This document shows, piece after piece, positions 1-8,485 of a stretch of 14,948 bases of DNA. The first letter of the stretch is position 1, and each line of letters begins with the position of its first letter. Source of the stretch: JAUSIK01 sp964362915 (GTDB lineage: Archaea > Nanobdellota > Nanobdellia > Pacearchaeales > GW2011-AR1); the NCBI GenBank assembly GCA_964362915.1, contig CAYIGH010000024.1, forward strand, positions 1-14,948, given 5' to 3'. A program made the position numbers and the translations under genes. The notes under the pieces are model-generated. The model made no database searches, had not been told where the DNA came from, and saw only the letters and a list, made by a program, of their open reading frames with translations.

Positions 1-230
1 CAATGAATCTTATAATAGAAATTGATGGAGATTATTGGCATGGAAATACGGACAATCCCAGATATAAAATATTAAATAGTTCTCAAATAAAACAAAGAGC
101 AGAAGATAATCTTAGAACAAAGGAACTTATAGAAAAAGGATTCAAAGTATTAAGATTATGGGAAAGTGATATCAGAAAAATGACTTTTAATGACTTCAAG
201 AAAAAGATAGATTCTTTGGAAAAAGTTTAA
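1..230 (+). CDS. Vsr/DUF559-like endonuclease, C-terminal part (5' end outside window)
   Basis: The frame is open from the left edge and stops at 228-230. The first ATG, at position 3, is probably internal, so the gene very likely begins upstream. The visible 75 residues begin with a hydrophobic strand carrying I-E-I-D-G-D-Y-W-H-G-N. They continue with a charged helix and a second strand ending V-L-R-L-W-E-S-D-I. This matches the core of very-short-patch-repair-like and DUF559 nucleases of the PD-(D/E)XK fold, where the acidic residues of the first strand and the W-H pair lie at the metal site. These families cut or nick DNA in mismatch repair, restriction or mobile-element contexts. The true role cannot be told without the N-terminal half, where a zinc ribbon or DNA-binding domain is often found. 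Family assignment is fairly sure; function is an inference. Confidence 0.75.
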   Translation, partial: MNLIIEIDGDYWHGNTDNPRYKILNSSQIKQRAEDNLRTKELIEKGFKVLRLWESDIRKMTFNDFKKKIDSLEKV

Positions 231-273
231 ATAAAAAACAGACGTTTACTTTACAGCTCATTTTAAAGATAAG

Positions 274-281
274 TTTATAAA
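274..281 (+). promoter_or_regulatory. TATA box of the giant surface-protein gene
   Basis: TTTATAAA lies at 274-281 with a purine-rich AAAGATAAG stretch just upstream that could serve as BRE. Its centre is about 26 bases before the ATG at 304, so transcription should start at or next to that ATG. The transcript would be leaderless. This favours ATG 304 over the TTG at 298. Confidence 0.6.
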
Positions 282-303
282 CATTTTATCTTTTAATTTG
301 ACA

Positions 304-3300
304 ATGGGCAGGATAAAGGATGGTATTAGTAAAAAGGAGCTTTTAGCTTATATTTTTGTTAGCTTCTTCTTGCTCACATTAGTAATCTTCTATTTAATTT
401 CTTTTATTAATGAGCGAATTGTTTTTGAAGAATTCTCTTCTGCTTTGAGAAGAGTTATAGATGATTGGAAGGGTGTTGAAAGCAAAACAGAAGACACCTT
501 AGACGACTCTTTACAAGAGGAAGAAGTAGAATTTCGTCGGAGACTTAAAACTGATGAGACTGTTTTTCTTTCTACTATAGGCACACAGAATATTCCTATA
601 CTTTGCCCTACTGCAAGTATTTACAGCGTGAGAGATGGGAACTGGAATGACCCTGCAGTATGGAATCTGGGAAGAGTTCCTGGGGATAATGATGCTGTCA
701 ATATCAGCCATAAAGTTACTTATGATCTTTCTTCTGGAGTAAATCTGCATTGTATTAATCTACATGGTGTCTTGAATTTTTCTCGTGCTATAAATACGCA
801 ACTGAGAGTTGGGTATTTGTTGGTGTTTTCTGAGGGAACTTTAGAGGTTGGTACTGAAGGAAATCCTATTCCTGACGGAAGAACAGCTGAAATCGTTATT
901 AGAAACGTTCCGTTTGATACTGTGAATGATCCTGATCAATTTGGAACTTCACTGATTGGTTTGGGAAAGGTTAGGATGCATGGTTTTGCTATGAGCCCAA
1001 CTTTTGTGCGATTGACTCGTGCTCCTCAAATTGGAGACACAAACTTTTCTTTGAGTCAAGCAGTGAGCGGTTGGAAGGCGGGAGACAAGTTAATTTTGCC
1101 TGATTCAGTTCAGCGAAGAGGAGGCATTGTGTCCAGCTATAATCAGGAAGAGGTTATTATCCAGGGCATTTCCCCTGATGGGCGCACTATAACCTTTTCT
1201 CCTGCATTAGTATATGATCATCCTGGAACAACTGATGAAAATAGTGACGGGCAGCCTGATTATCTTCCTCATATTGCTAATCTTAGACGTAATATTATTG
1301 TTCGCTCTGAAACCAGAACAGGCGGGACAAGAGGCCATGTTCTTTTTAGTGACAGGGCTGCGGTGGATATTCGTTATTCTGCTTTTGTGGATCTTGGAAG
1401 AACAACGTTTAATGACCTTGATACAACAACGAATCATATCGGACGCTATTCTTTACATATGCATCATCTTATGGGGCCTTATCCAACAACTGATCAACAA
1501 TATCAGTTCCGTTTGATTGGAAATTCTATCTACGAGAACAGCTCAACAATCCCTCCGCAGAAATGGGGCATCACTATCCATAATTCGCATTATGGATTGA
1601 TACAGGATAATGTGGTTTACAATCTTGGAGGAGCAGGGATTGTGACAGAAGATGGAAGTGAGAGTAATAATGTGTTTGACCACAATTTTGTTATGAGGAT
1701 ATTAGGAAATGGCGCACGTGACGAACACTTTGATTCTACGAGAGGTATTGCACGTGAAGGAGTTGGTTTCTGGTTCAGAGGACCTAACAACTACGTTAGA
1801 AATAATGTTGCTGCAAACGAGGTTGAAGGGGCTGGACAGGTTGAATCATCTTATGGTATGAAATATAACCTGGTTCAGCTTGGAAATGTAAAAATTCCTA
1901 ATTTCAGAGGTGCTGACACGGCTGTTGCGGGTCAATATACTACTCGGAGTGGAAATGCCATACCTCTCCTCGAAAATTCGAATAATGAGCTTTATGGAAG
2001 TATGCAGGCATTTACCCTTTGGTGGCTATGTTCTATTGATGTTAATGCACAAAGCTGTCCGCAAAGCGTTATTAGAGATATGGTGATGTGGCACATATCA
2101 TGGTATGATTATTATGGATATCCTGCCAGCAACTATTCTTTTGACAGAGTTAAAGTATATGGAGATCCTGGATTTTTACTTAGCGGAGACTTTGGCGGAG
2201 GCATCTTTTGGTTTGGGGATTATGCAACTAAGGATTTTTTGATGACTGATTCCTATTTTTATAACACAGCCGGTTTTACAAACCCATATTTTAGAGATGG
2301 TTTTATTCGCATAGAAAATTCTTACTTTAAGACTGAGAGTGGGATTGTCCACTTGAAGAGTGGTGCTCCTGGGAGTTGCCCTTTTTGCGATTTGCCTGAT
2401 CCTAATGTTGTAGCTGTTAATAATCGGTTTGCTGCTGTTCAAGGTTTTCCTTTGAGAAGTTTTAGTATTGGTGATCAATTTGTAACAGACCCTGCGAACA
2501 ATGACAGATTGTTTGTATGCAATCATCAGGGAAATGCAAGTGATGATTTTGAAGTTTTCTTTACAAATTATGGAAGTCCGCCTTGCACAACAACGAGAGC
2601 AGATGTTGTGAATGCTTATGTTTGTGTTACTTCTTTAAGCGCAAGTGTTTGTGCTGGCATACCTTCTCCTGACACAGCTCCCCCAAGTATAACTATCACA
2701 TCTCCTGCGAATGGAGCAACTGTCAACGGAACAATAACAATTAATGCAACTGCTTCTGATAATATTGGAGTAGCCGGAGTGCAGTTTTTAGTTGATGGAG
2801 CTAATATTGGAAGTGAGGATACAACTACTCCTTATAGTGTGAGCTGGAATACAGCAGGAGTTGCGAATGGATTCCACAATATTTCAGCACGAGCAAGGGA
2901 TACTGCTGGAAATATAAATACATCTACGAGGAGCGTGAATGTGCAGAATGCTGTAGTTCCTGCAGATTTAACTATCAATGGAGCTCAACAATTTCAGCAA
3001 ATAGATGGGTTTGGAGTGAATATAAATACTGCAAGCTGGGATAGCGGCGAGTTAATACCTGCCCTTGATTTGCTGTCAGATACATTGGGAGCAACTTTAT
3101 GGAGAGTTATTATTGATAATACTGATTGGGAAACTACTAATGATAATGCTGACCCTAATACACTTAATTGGACATATTATAACATTATTTACAATAGTGC
3201 TCAATTCAATGAGTTTTGGAATACTATAAATTATTTGAATAGCAAGGGGCATAGTGCTGGAGTTATGCTGAATTTTATGGGCCCTGTTCCAAGCTGGATG

Positions 3301-6300
3301 GGAAGAACTTCTGTTAATACTGCTCAGGAAGATGAATGGGTTGAAATGATCGCTTCATTAGTTTATTACGGAAAAAACAATAGGAGTTTGCAGTTTAGTT
3401 TAGTAGGGCCTGCTAATGAGCCAGATTGGGCTATTATAAATCCTCCTGATGGTGTAGAAGGGCCTTTAATTAATGAATTCCAGTATGCTAGAATAGTTGA
3501 TAAATTGAATACAAAATTGAATTCAATTGGAATAACAGACGTTAGAATTGTAGGGCCAGACACTGCTTCTGTTGATACAGGTGTGCAGAGATATATGCCT
3601 GAGATGATGAACTATCCTGGATTAATGACAAAGGTAGAAGCTTTTGGAATGCATAATTATGTGGGATCAACAGGAGGAGCTCAAGCTGCTATTCAAGGCT
3701 CTGCTTATCCGAGTTCACATTTCTGGATGACTGAAGTCAGTAATCTTGTTCATGCATTGCCTTTCTTGGATCAGGGAGCTAATGGAATTATTATGTGGGA
3801 TGGTTATGATAGTGTGTATAATCATGCGATTCTTACAGGAATGGGCTCAACACCGCCGAATGACGCTGGAAATGGCCCAGCATTATTATCTTATAGTACA
3901 ACAACAAGAACATATGCTACTAGAAAGCCATTTTATGAATTTGCACAATTATATAGATTCGTGCCTATGGATTCTATGAGAATTCAAGATACAGAGTCTA
4001 TGGGAAGTATTAATACATGGGCATTTTATCATGCAGGAACAGGAAGAATAACAATAGTTGGAGAAAATACCGGAGCTGGAAGAACTATTACGGGCTCTCT
4101 TTCTAATTTGCCTTCTATAAGTTCATTCCAGTTTTATGAAACTAATGCAGGCGCTGACTTTGCGAGAAGAGCTGATGTTCCTGTATCAGGAGGGAGCTTT
4201 AGCTTCAGTGCTTCTGGGAGTGGCTATTTTACTTTGACAGGAGTTTCAGCTGTAGCAAATACAACAGCGCCTTTTATTACTATTACTTCGCCTCTTAATA
4301 ATTCTATAGTAACAAGCAGTAATGTAACTGTGAGATATAATGAATCAGGAAATTTAAGTGGGGTGGATCATGTGCATTTACAATTAGACAGCCAGCCGGA
4401 GATAAGGGATTTGGATAATGATGGAGTGTATGTTTATACTGGTGTTGGAAATGGAGTTCATAGTATAAGAGTGTATATGGCAAGAGTGGATCATAGCCAG
4501 ATTGGAAATGCTGCTCTTGTTACATTTACTGTAAATATAGGCCCTGTCTGCGGAAATGGAATCATTGAGTCTGGAGAAATTTGCGATGATAGCAATACAA
4601 TGAGTGGAGATGGTTGTTCTTCAGCTTGTCAGACAGAGGCAGGATGGATCTGTTCTGGACAGCCAAGCAGCTGTGCAAGATGCACTTTCACGAATGCAAA
4701 CTGGTTTGGCACCACTAGAATAGAAGGACAGACTGTGCAGTTAGTAGTTAGCGGGAATAATTGCAATGGAAAAATCGTTGACTTTACTGTTTGGGAGGAT
4801 GATATTATGGATGCAGATGATCCTGCAAATGTTAATCCTACAAGTGTTACGTTTAGCGGCACGAGCGCAATAGGAACATGGACAGCTGAATGGCAGTGTG
4901 ATGGAGCTCTTGATGGAGTATGCACCTTCGGAAATCCTGAATACTACTTTAATGCTGTTCTTAGAGAAGACAATAGAATTAATATCTCGAGTTTAGGAAG
5001 AGTAGATGGGACATTGCAAACAACTGCAGCAAGCCCAACATGTGGAAATGGAATACCTGAAGGAACTGAGGAGTGTGATGATGGGAATACGAATACTAAT
5101 GATGCTTGTACAAATGCGTGCATGAATGCTGTTTGCGGGGATAGTATTATCAGAACAGGGGTTGAATTATGCGACTCTGATTCAAGATCATGCACTGTTG
5201 GAGGGTATGCAGGAATAGAGACATGCAATGCGCAATGCACTGGGTTTGGGACGTGTACAACAACAGAGAGATGCGGAGATGGAATATTGAATGGGAATGA
5301 AATCTGCGATGATGGGGGCTCTAATGGGCAACCGAATAGATGCAATTCTCAATGTACAGGAATTACTGCAAGTGTTTGTGGTAATGGTGTGCAAGAATCT
5401 GGAGAGCAATGTGACGATGGGAACATAAACCAGAATGATGCTTGTTTAGCGGGATGCGTCAGCAATATTTGTGGAGATGGATATGTAAGAATAGGATTTG
5501 AAGTATGCGATGATGGAGTATTGAATGGGCAGCCCAATCAATGCAACTCGCAATGCACAAGCATAACAAGTCCTCTCTGTGGCAATGGTGCTCTTGAAAG
5601 TGGAGAGCAATGTGATGATGGAAATACCAATAACAGCGATAGCTGTACAAATTCGTGCAGGAATGCTATTTGTGGTGATAGCATTGTGAGAACAGGGATA
5701 GAGCAATGTGATGATGGATCTACAGGGTCATCTCAGTGCACCATAATATGCACCCTCACTTACTGCGGAGATGGAATTGTGCAAAGTCCAAATGGGCAAA
5801 ATGTAAATGAGATTTGTGATTCTAATACAAGAGCATGCAGTGATAATGGATACAATGGACTTGCAAGCTGTTCTGGAACATGCTTGAATTATGGTGTTTG
5901 TGTTGTTACAGAGAGGTGCGGAGATGGGATTATCCAAAGCTCTGCAGGAGAAGAGTGTGATGATAGCAATACAGTTGATGGCGATGGATGCAATGCTCTT
6001 TGCAGGAGGGAAATTATAGGTTCTCTTCCTGGATTGCAGGTGTTCCTTCCAGAGGCGAAAGAATACAAGAATTCTCCTGTTCCCTTGAAGTTTACTGCTT
6101 CAGGAGCTGATAATTGCTGGTATGAATTAGATGGAGTAAGAAATAATTCCTCCTGCGTTGTGGATACTGCATTAAGAATCACTCCTGCTGTACGAGGAGT
6201 TTCAGAGAATCATACGATTGTTATGTATGCAAATAATTCTGCAGGAAGAGTGAATCAGAGTGTTACATTTAGGGTCATTTTTACTCGAAGACTAAGTGTA

Positions 6301-7245
6301 AAATATTTCAAATTCTCTGGAGTTGGAGAGACCACGAATTTAGATGTCTTGAGTGATGCTGAATTAGAAAATACCTCTCTTGTGCTTCATGCAACAGGTT
6401 CAGGAAAAATTAAATTTTCAGGACTTGTGAATCTAACTGAAGATGCAAATCTCACGACGAATGAGACTGATCTTGATATAGGAGTTTCAATTTCTTTTAA
6501 TAGAATAGAAGTGGATACTGCGAAATTAAGGGGTTTGCAGAAGAGAGCACAGCTTATTTTAGAAGGGCTTTCTTTTACTAATCCGAGAATCCTGAAAGAT
6601 GGAATAGTTTGTTCGTCTCCTGCTTGTGTTATTGAGAGTTACTCTGGAGGCACTTTAGTGTTTACAGTCTCTGGATTTTCTGTCTATAATGCTGAAGAGA
6701 TTCCTGTATCACCTCCTTCAGATGGAGGAACTAGTGGCGGAGGCAGTTCTGGAGGAGGGACAAACATAGAAGATCTAAGAACGAAAGAAAAAGAGGACAA
6801 TAGGAGTGTAGAAGTAAGTATAATCAATGGGACAACAGAAGAACCTGAAAATATAGAGCTGGATGAAGAAGCAGAAGATACGCAATTAATTACTGTTACT
6901 AATGGGACAACATTATTTTTGAAGATAGAGGGGTCTGATAAAGAGCATATTGTTTCTTTTGAACTTGGAGATGACAAAGTTACTCTTATGTCTGAAGGAA
7001 GGAGTTATGAATTATCTAGGAATGAGTTGGTTCCTTTGTCTCTAGAAGGAAAAGATATTTACTTTGGAATTAGAGATTTCGGCTTAGGGAATGCATTGGT
7101 TGTTTTTGGGTTTGATGAAGAAAATGTCAGATCAGAGATAGGGAAAAATATTGACAAAAAGCAGATAATTTATATATTAATAGGAATAGCAACAATTCTT
7201 ACATTTGCAATTGTTTTATTAATAAGAAAATATTTAAGAAGTTAA
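304..7245 (+). CDS. Giant membrane-anchored surface protein with G8/CEMIP-like beta-helix, GH30-like glycosidase and cysteine-rich repeats
   Basis: This 2313-residue protein (from ATG 304) has an N-terminal membrane segment at about 13-36 and a C-terminal one at about 2288-2308 followed by basic residues. A Gly/Ser-rich linker sits near 2135-2150. Domains in order: a G8-like domain at about 105-225 (W-N-D-P-A-V-W-N-L-G-R-V-P-G), then a right-handed beta-helix to about 700. The helix includes S-L-H-M-H-H (about 383) and T-E-D-G-S-E-S-N (about 448), as in CEMIP/TMEM2 hyaluronan-binding proteins. Next come an Ig-like domain (790-880) and a GH30-like (clan A) TIM barrel (888-1313). In the barrel, E1039 (A-N-E-P-D-W) and E1144 (W-M-T-E-V) fit acid/base and nucleophile. 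A second Ig-like domain (1321-1413), ten DUF4215/Myxococcus-type Cys repeats (1416-1903, interrupted) and further beta domains follow. Many N-x-S/T sequons suggest glycosylation outside the cell. A role in polysaccharide binding or cleavage at the surface is inferred. The substrate is unknown. Confidence 0.85.
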   Translation: MGRIKDGISKKELLAYIFVSFFLLTLVIFYLISFINERIVFEEFSSALRRVIDDWKGVESKTEDTLDDSLQEEEVEFRRRLKTDETVFLSTIGTQNIPILCPTASIYSVRDGNWNDPAVWNLGRVPGDNDAVNISHKVTYDLSSGVNLHCINLHGVLNFSRAINTQLRVGYLLVFSEGTLEVGTEGNPIPDGRTAEIVIRNVPFDTVNDPDQFGTSLIGLGKVRMHGFAMSPTFVRLTRAPQIGDTNFSLSQAVSGWKAGDKLILPDSVQRRGGIVSSYNQEEVIIQGISPDGRTITFSPALVYDHPGTTDENSDGQPDYLPHIANLRRNIIVRSETRTGGTRGHVLFSDRAAVDIRYSAFVDLGRTTFNDLDTTTNHIGRYSLHMHHLMGPYPTTDQQYQFRLIGNSIYENSSTIPPQKWGITIHNSHYGLIQDNVVYNLGGAGIVTEDGSESNNVFDHNFVMRILGNGARDEHFDSTRGIAREGVGFWFRGPNNYVRNNVAANEVEGAGQVESSYGMKYNLVQLGNVKIPNFRGADTAVAGQYTTRSGNAIPLLENSNNELYGSMQAFTLWWLCSIDVNAQSCPQSVIRDMVMWHISWYDYYGYPASNYSFDRVKVYGDPGFLLSGDFGGGIFWFGDYATKDFLMTDSYFYNTAGFTNPYFRDGFIRIENSYFKTESGIVHLKSGAPGSCPFCDLPDPNVVAVNNRFAAVQGFPLRSFSIGDQFVTDPANNDRLFVCNHQGNASDDFEVFFTNYGSPPCTTTRADVVNAYVCVTSLSASVCAGIPSPDTAPPSITITSPANGATVNGTITINATASDNIGVAGVQFLVDGANIGSEDTTTPYSVSWNTAGVANGFHNISARARDTAGNINTSTRSVNVQNAVVPADLTINGAQQFQQIDGFGVNINTASWDSGELIPALDLLSDTLGATLWRVIIDNTDWETTNDNADPNTLNWTYYNIIYNSAQFNEFWNTINYLNSKGHSAGVMLNFMGPVPSWMGRTSVNTAQEDEWVEMIASLVYYGKNNRSLQFSLVGPANEPDWAIINPPDGVEGPLINEFQYARIVDKLNTKLNSIGITDVRIVGPDTASVDTGVQRYMPEMMNYPGLMTKVEAFGMHNYVGSTGGAQAAIQGSAYPSSHFWMTEVSNLVHALPFLDQGANGIIMWDGYDSVYNHAILTGMGSTPPNDAGNGPALLSYSTTTRTYATRKPFYEFAQLYRFVPMDSMRIQDTESMGSINTWAFYHAGTGRITIVGENTGAGRTITGSLSNLPSISSFQFYETNAGADFARRADVPVSGGSFSFSASGSGYFTLTGVSAVANTTAPFITITSPLNNSIVTSSNVTVRYNESGNLSGVDHVHLQLDSQPEIRDLDNDGVYVYTGVGNGVHSIRVYMARVDHSQIGNAALVTFTVNIGPVCGNGIIESGEICDDSNTMSGDGCSSACQTEAGWICSGQPSSCARCTFTNANWFGTTRIEGQTVQLVVSGNNCNGKIVDFTVWEDDIMDADDPANVNPTSVTFSGTSAIGTWTAEWQCDGALDGVCTFGNPEYYFNAVLREDNRINISSLGRVDGTLQTTAASPTCGNGIPEGTEECDDGNTNTNDACTNACMNAVCGDSIIRTGVELCDSDSRSCTVGGYAGIETCNAQCTGFGTCTTTERCGDGILNGNEICDDGGSNGQPNRCNSQCTGITASVCGNGVQESGEQCDDGNINQNDACLAGCVSNICGDGYVRIGFEVCDDGVLNGQPNQCNSQCTSITSPLCGNGALESGEQCDDGNTNNSDSCTNSCRNAICGDSIVRTGIEQCDDGSTGSSQCTIICTLTYCGDGIVQSPNGQNVNEICDSNTRACSDNGYNGLASCSGTCLNYGVCVVTERCGDGIIQSSAGEECDDSNTVDGDGCNALCRREIIGSLPGLQVFLPEAKEYKNSPVPLKFTASGADNCWYELDGVRNNSSCVVDTALRITPAVRGVSENHTIVMYANNSAGRVNQSVTFRVIFTRRLSVKYFKFSGVGETTNLDVLSDAELENTSLVLHATGSGKIKFSGLVNLTEDANLTTNETDLDIGVSISFNRIEVDTAKLRGLQKRAQLILEGLSFTNPRILKDGIVCSSPACVIESYSGGTLVFTVSGFSVYNAEEIPVSPPSDGGTSGGGSSGGGTNIEDLRTKEKEDNRSVEVSIINGTTEEPENIELDEEAEDTQLITVTNGTTLFLKIEGSDKEHIVSFELGDDKVTLMSEGRSYELSRNELVPLSLEGKDIYFGIRDFGLGNALVVFGFDEENVRSEIGKNIDKKQIIYILIGIATILTFAIVLLIRKYLRS
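4549..6012 (+). repeat. Ten cysteine-rich DUF4215/Myxococcus-type protein repeats inside the surface-protein gene
   Basis: The motif C-G-(N/D)-G/S-x(3-10)-G-x-E-x-C-D-(D/S) recurs ten times. One copy begins at 4549. After a separate beta domain of about 120 residues, nine more run from 5041 to about 6012. Two repeat styles alternate: one with E-S-G-E-Q-C-D-D-G-N and one with R-T-G-(V/I)-E-x-C-D. The paired cysteines imply many disulfides and a rigid stalk outside the cell. The alternation suggests growth by duplication of two-repeat units. Confidence 0.8.
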
Positions 7246-7248
7246 TTT

Positions 7249-7842
7249 TTAATATCTCCAGTTATAATAACCTCTGGAATCATAATAAGGGCGGTAATAA
7301 TAAGGAGAAGTGTAGGAATCTCTGCCGTATTCATACCTATCGTAAAGTCTTTGTTTTTTAAATGAAGAATCTTCATTATATTCTTCTAATATGCTATTTG
7401 TTTCAGAGGATGATTCCTGCCTGCGATTTTGAGTATTATAGAAGAGCGATTCTGTGGCTCCTATGTATTTCTCATTTAAGGTTGTTGAGATAGTATGTCT
7501 AAGACTGTCTCTGCTTCTTGAGTAGAAAGGGAATGATTTATCTGAGCTTTTTTGATAAAGATCATCAGTATAAGTTATAGTTCTTTCATACATCGGGCCC
7601 CGATAATCATAGCCAAGAGATGATGAATCAAAATTTGAAAGATCTATTCTTGAATTATAATTCTGGTTTAGGTTATAATTGCGGCTAAGATCTCCTTGCT
7701 GAGTAGGAGCATATCTTGAGGAATAATCGCCTCTCGTATAATAGTATTCTGGATAATTATTATAATATCCTGCAGATGCGATATTCAGGCAAAATATGGA
7801 GATGATTGTTGCGAGACTCAATGCAAGCGATATTTTTCTCAT
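7249..7842 (-). CDS. Secreted Tyr/Ser/Arg-rich hypothetical protein
   Basis: This 197-residue protein starts at ATG 7842. A clear signal peptide (basic M-R-K, hydrophobic stretch, A-S-A just before G-Y-Y) predicts cleavage after residue 24. The mature part has no membrane segment and no recognised domain. It is very rich in tyrosine, serine, arginine and asparagine, with clusters such as P-E-Y-Y-Y-T-R near the start and S-P-Y-Y-Y-R-P-Y-Y-D-S-R near the end. Cysteine is absent from the mature part. Composition suggests a low-complexity, possibly self-associating surface protein. It converges on the giant surface protein with only three bases between the stop codons, so their transcripts probably overlap. 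Coding status is supported by the signal peptide and a well-placed promoter. Function is unknown. Confidence 0.8.
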   Translation of the reverse strand: MRKISLALSLATIISIFCLNIASAGYYNNYPEYYYTRGDYSSRYAPTQQGDLSRNYNLNQNYNSRIDLSNFDSSSLGYDYRGPMYERTITYTDDLYQKSSDKSFPFYSRSRDSLRHTISTTLNEKYIGATESLFYNTQNRRQESSSETNSILEEYNEDSSFKKQRLYDRYEYGRDSYTSPYYYRPYYDSRGYYNWRY

Positions 7843-7860
7843 AATTTTTTATATCATGCT

Positions 7861-7872
7861 ATTTATTTAAAT
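7861..7872 (-). promoter_or_regulatory. TATA box of the Tyr-rich secreted protein
   Basis: On the minus strand ATTTAAATAAAT covers 7872-7861. Its centre is about 24 bases before the ATG at 7842, implying a leaderless or nearly leaderless mRNA. No Shine-Dalgarno-like sequence lies between box and start. Confidence 0.5.
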
Positions 7873-7977
7873 CTTGTTTACTACTTTTTTAGATGAAAAT
7901 TTTGGGATAAAGGAGCGAGAAAGGAGAAATTATGCAAAGACTCTTGTGAAATAATAGGGAGCGGACAAAAAAGCAAG

Positions 7978-7987
7978 TTTTAAAAAT
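7978..7987 (+). promoter_or_regulatory. TATA box of tRNA-Asp
   Basis: TTTTAAAAATA lies at about 7977-7987, centred 27-28 bases before the first base of the tRNA. This is the normal archaeal spacing for a transcript starting at or just before the mature 5' end. Confidence 0.5.
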
Positions 7988-8009
7988 ACTCTTTATCTGA
8001 TTTTTATGA

Positions 8010-8081
8010 GCTCCAATAGTTTAGTGGCTAGAACACGACCCTGTCACGGTTGAGACCCGAGTTCGATTCTCGGTTGGGGCG
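8010..8081 (+). tRNA. tRNA-Asp (anticodon GTC)
   Basis: A full cloverleaf can be drawn. The acceptor stem GCTCCAA pairs with TTGGGGC (one G-T). The D stem GTTT/GAAC encloses AGTGGCTA. The anticodon stem CGACC/GGTTG encloses loop CTGTCAC, giving anticodon GTC. A four-base variable loop follows, then T stem CCGAG/CTCGG with loop TTCGATT. The discriminator base is G (8081), as usual for tRNA-Asp. No intron is present and CCA is not encoded. The gene stands alone with its own TATA box and a T-run right after it. Confidence 0.96.
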
Positions 8082-8082
8082 C

Positions 8083-8090
8083 TCTTTTTT
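8083..8090 (+). terminator. T-run terminator after tRNA-Asp
   Basis: TCTTTTTT follows the tRNA within two bases. Archaeal RNA polymerase usually stops at such U-runs without needing a hairpin. Confidence 0.55.
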
Positions 8091-8105
8091 ATTATAGTTT
8101 CTTAA

Positions 8106-8411
8106 ATAATTGTCAGCTTTGTTATAAAAATATTTTATTTTTCTCCTGAAAACAAGAATATTTCCGTATCTGGTAATTTGGTTTGGAGATTTGGAGGATA
8201 CTCTCTAAATGCAAATGATGATTATTGGATTTGGATTGAAGATAATTGTATAGAAAGTCAGAGAAATTATAATGATGGATTACATGCTACGAGTGGATGG
8301 TATACTGCAAAAGGTATTTGGTTGAAACCCAAACCAGAACAATATGAATGGGAAATCTCTATAGGTATGGAATCTAATTATCGTCTTAAGTGCGACTTCC
8401 CGCTTGAATAG
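8106..8411 (+). pseudogene. Orphan Trp/Tyr-rich reading frame, possible gene remnant
   Basis: The frame is open from 8106, just after a stop at 8103, to the TAG at 8409-8411. It contains no ATG or GTG before its conserved-looking part. The only usable early start is TTG 8178, which gives 77 residues (M-V-W-R-F-G-G-Y-S). Protein-like sequence seems to run further upstream (F-S-P-E-N-K-N-I-S-V-S-G-N-L), in the 20 codons before that TTG. The composition (many W, Y, N, G; two Cys; alternating hydrophobic residues) looks like a beta-rich extracellular domain. No family is recognised and there is no signal peptide. It may be the tail of a larger gene cut off beside the tRNA, or a chance frame. It could still be translated from TTG 8178. 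Confidence 0.35.
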
Positions 8412-8474
8412 ACAGAGTCTTATTCGCAGTGAAGTGGCTCGTTGGTTCGCCAAAAGCTTATAAATTAGTGAATG

Positions 8475-8484
8475 TTAATATTAG
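8475..8484 (+). promoter_or_regulatory. Candidate TATA element of hairpin element copy 1
   Basis: TTAATATTAG is centred about 27 bases before ATGATCCC at 8507, matching the spacing at copy 2. A better-looking box, CTTATAAAT, lies at 8457-8465. It would start the RNA near 8487 and so include the small hairpin at 8488-8501. The sequence alone cannot say which is used. Confidence 0.35.
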
Positions 8485-8485
8485 T

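Noticed and set aside
298..303. TTG 298 as start of the surface protein
   Set aside because: ATG 304 fits the TATA spacing and is the stronger codon; the two extra residues add nothing.
1214..1516. Plus-strand frame of 100 codons with hydrophobic stretches inside the surface-protein gene
   Set aside because: It lies in another frame within the conserved beta-helix; the hydrophobic runs come from the shifted reading of beta-strand codons.
4944..5345. Long minus-strand frame (133 codons) inside the cysteine-repeat region, and similar ones around it
   Set aside because: They mirror the repetitive Cys-rich coding sequence, have no promoter and no recognisable protein features; the plus strand is clearly coding.
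8425..8455. Partial tRNA-like copy (AGTGGCTC, GGTTCGCC) as an integration site next to tRNA-Asp
   Set aside because: It does not repeat the 3' end of tRNA-Asp and forms no stable T arm; no integrase is present in the window.
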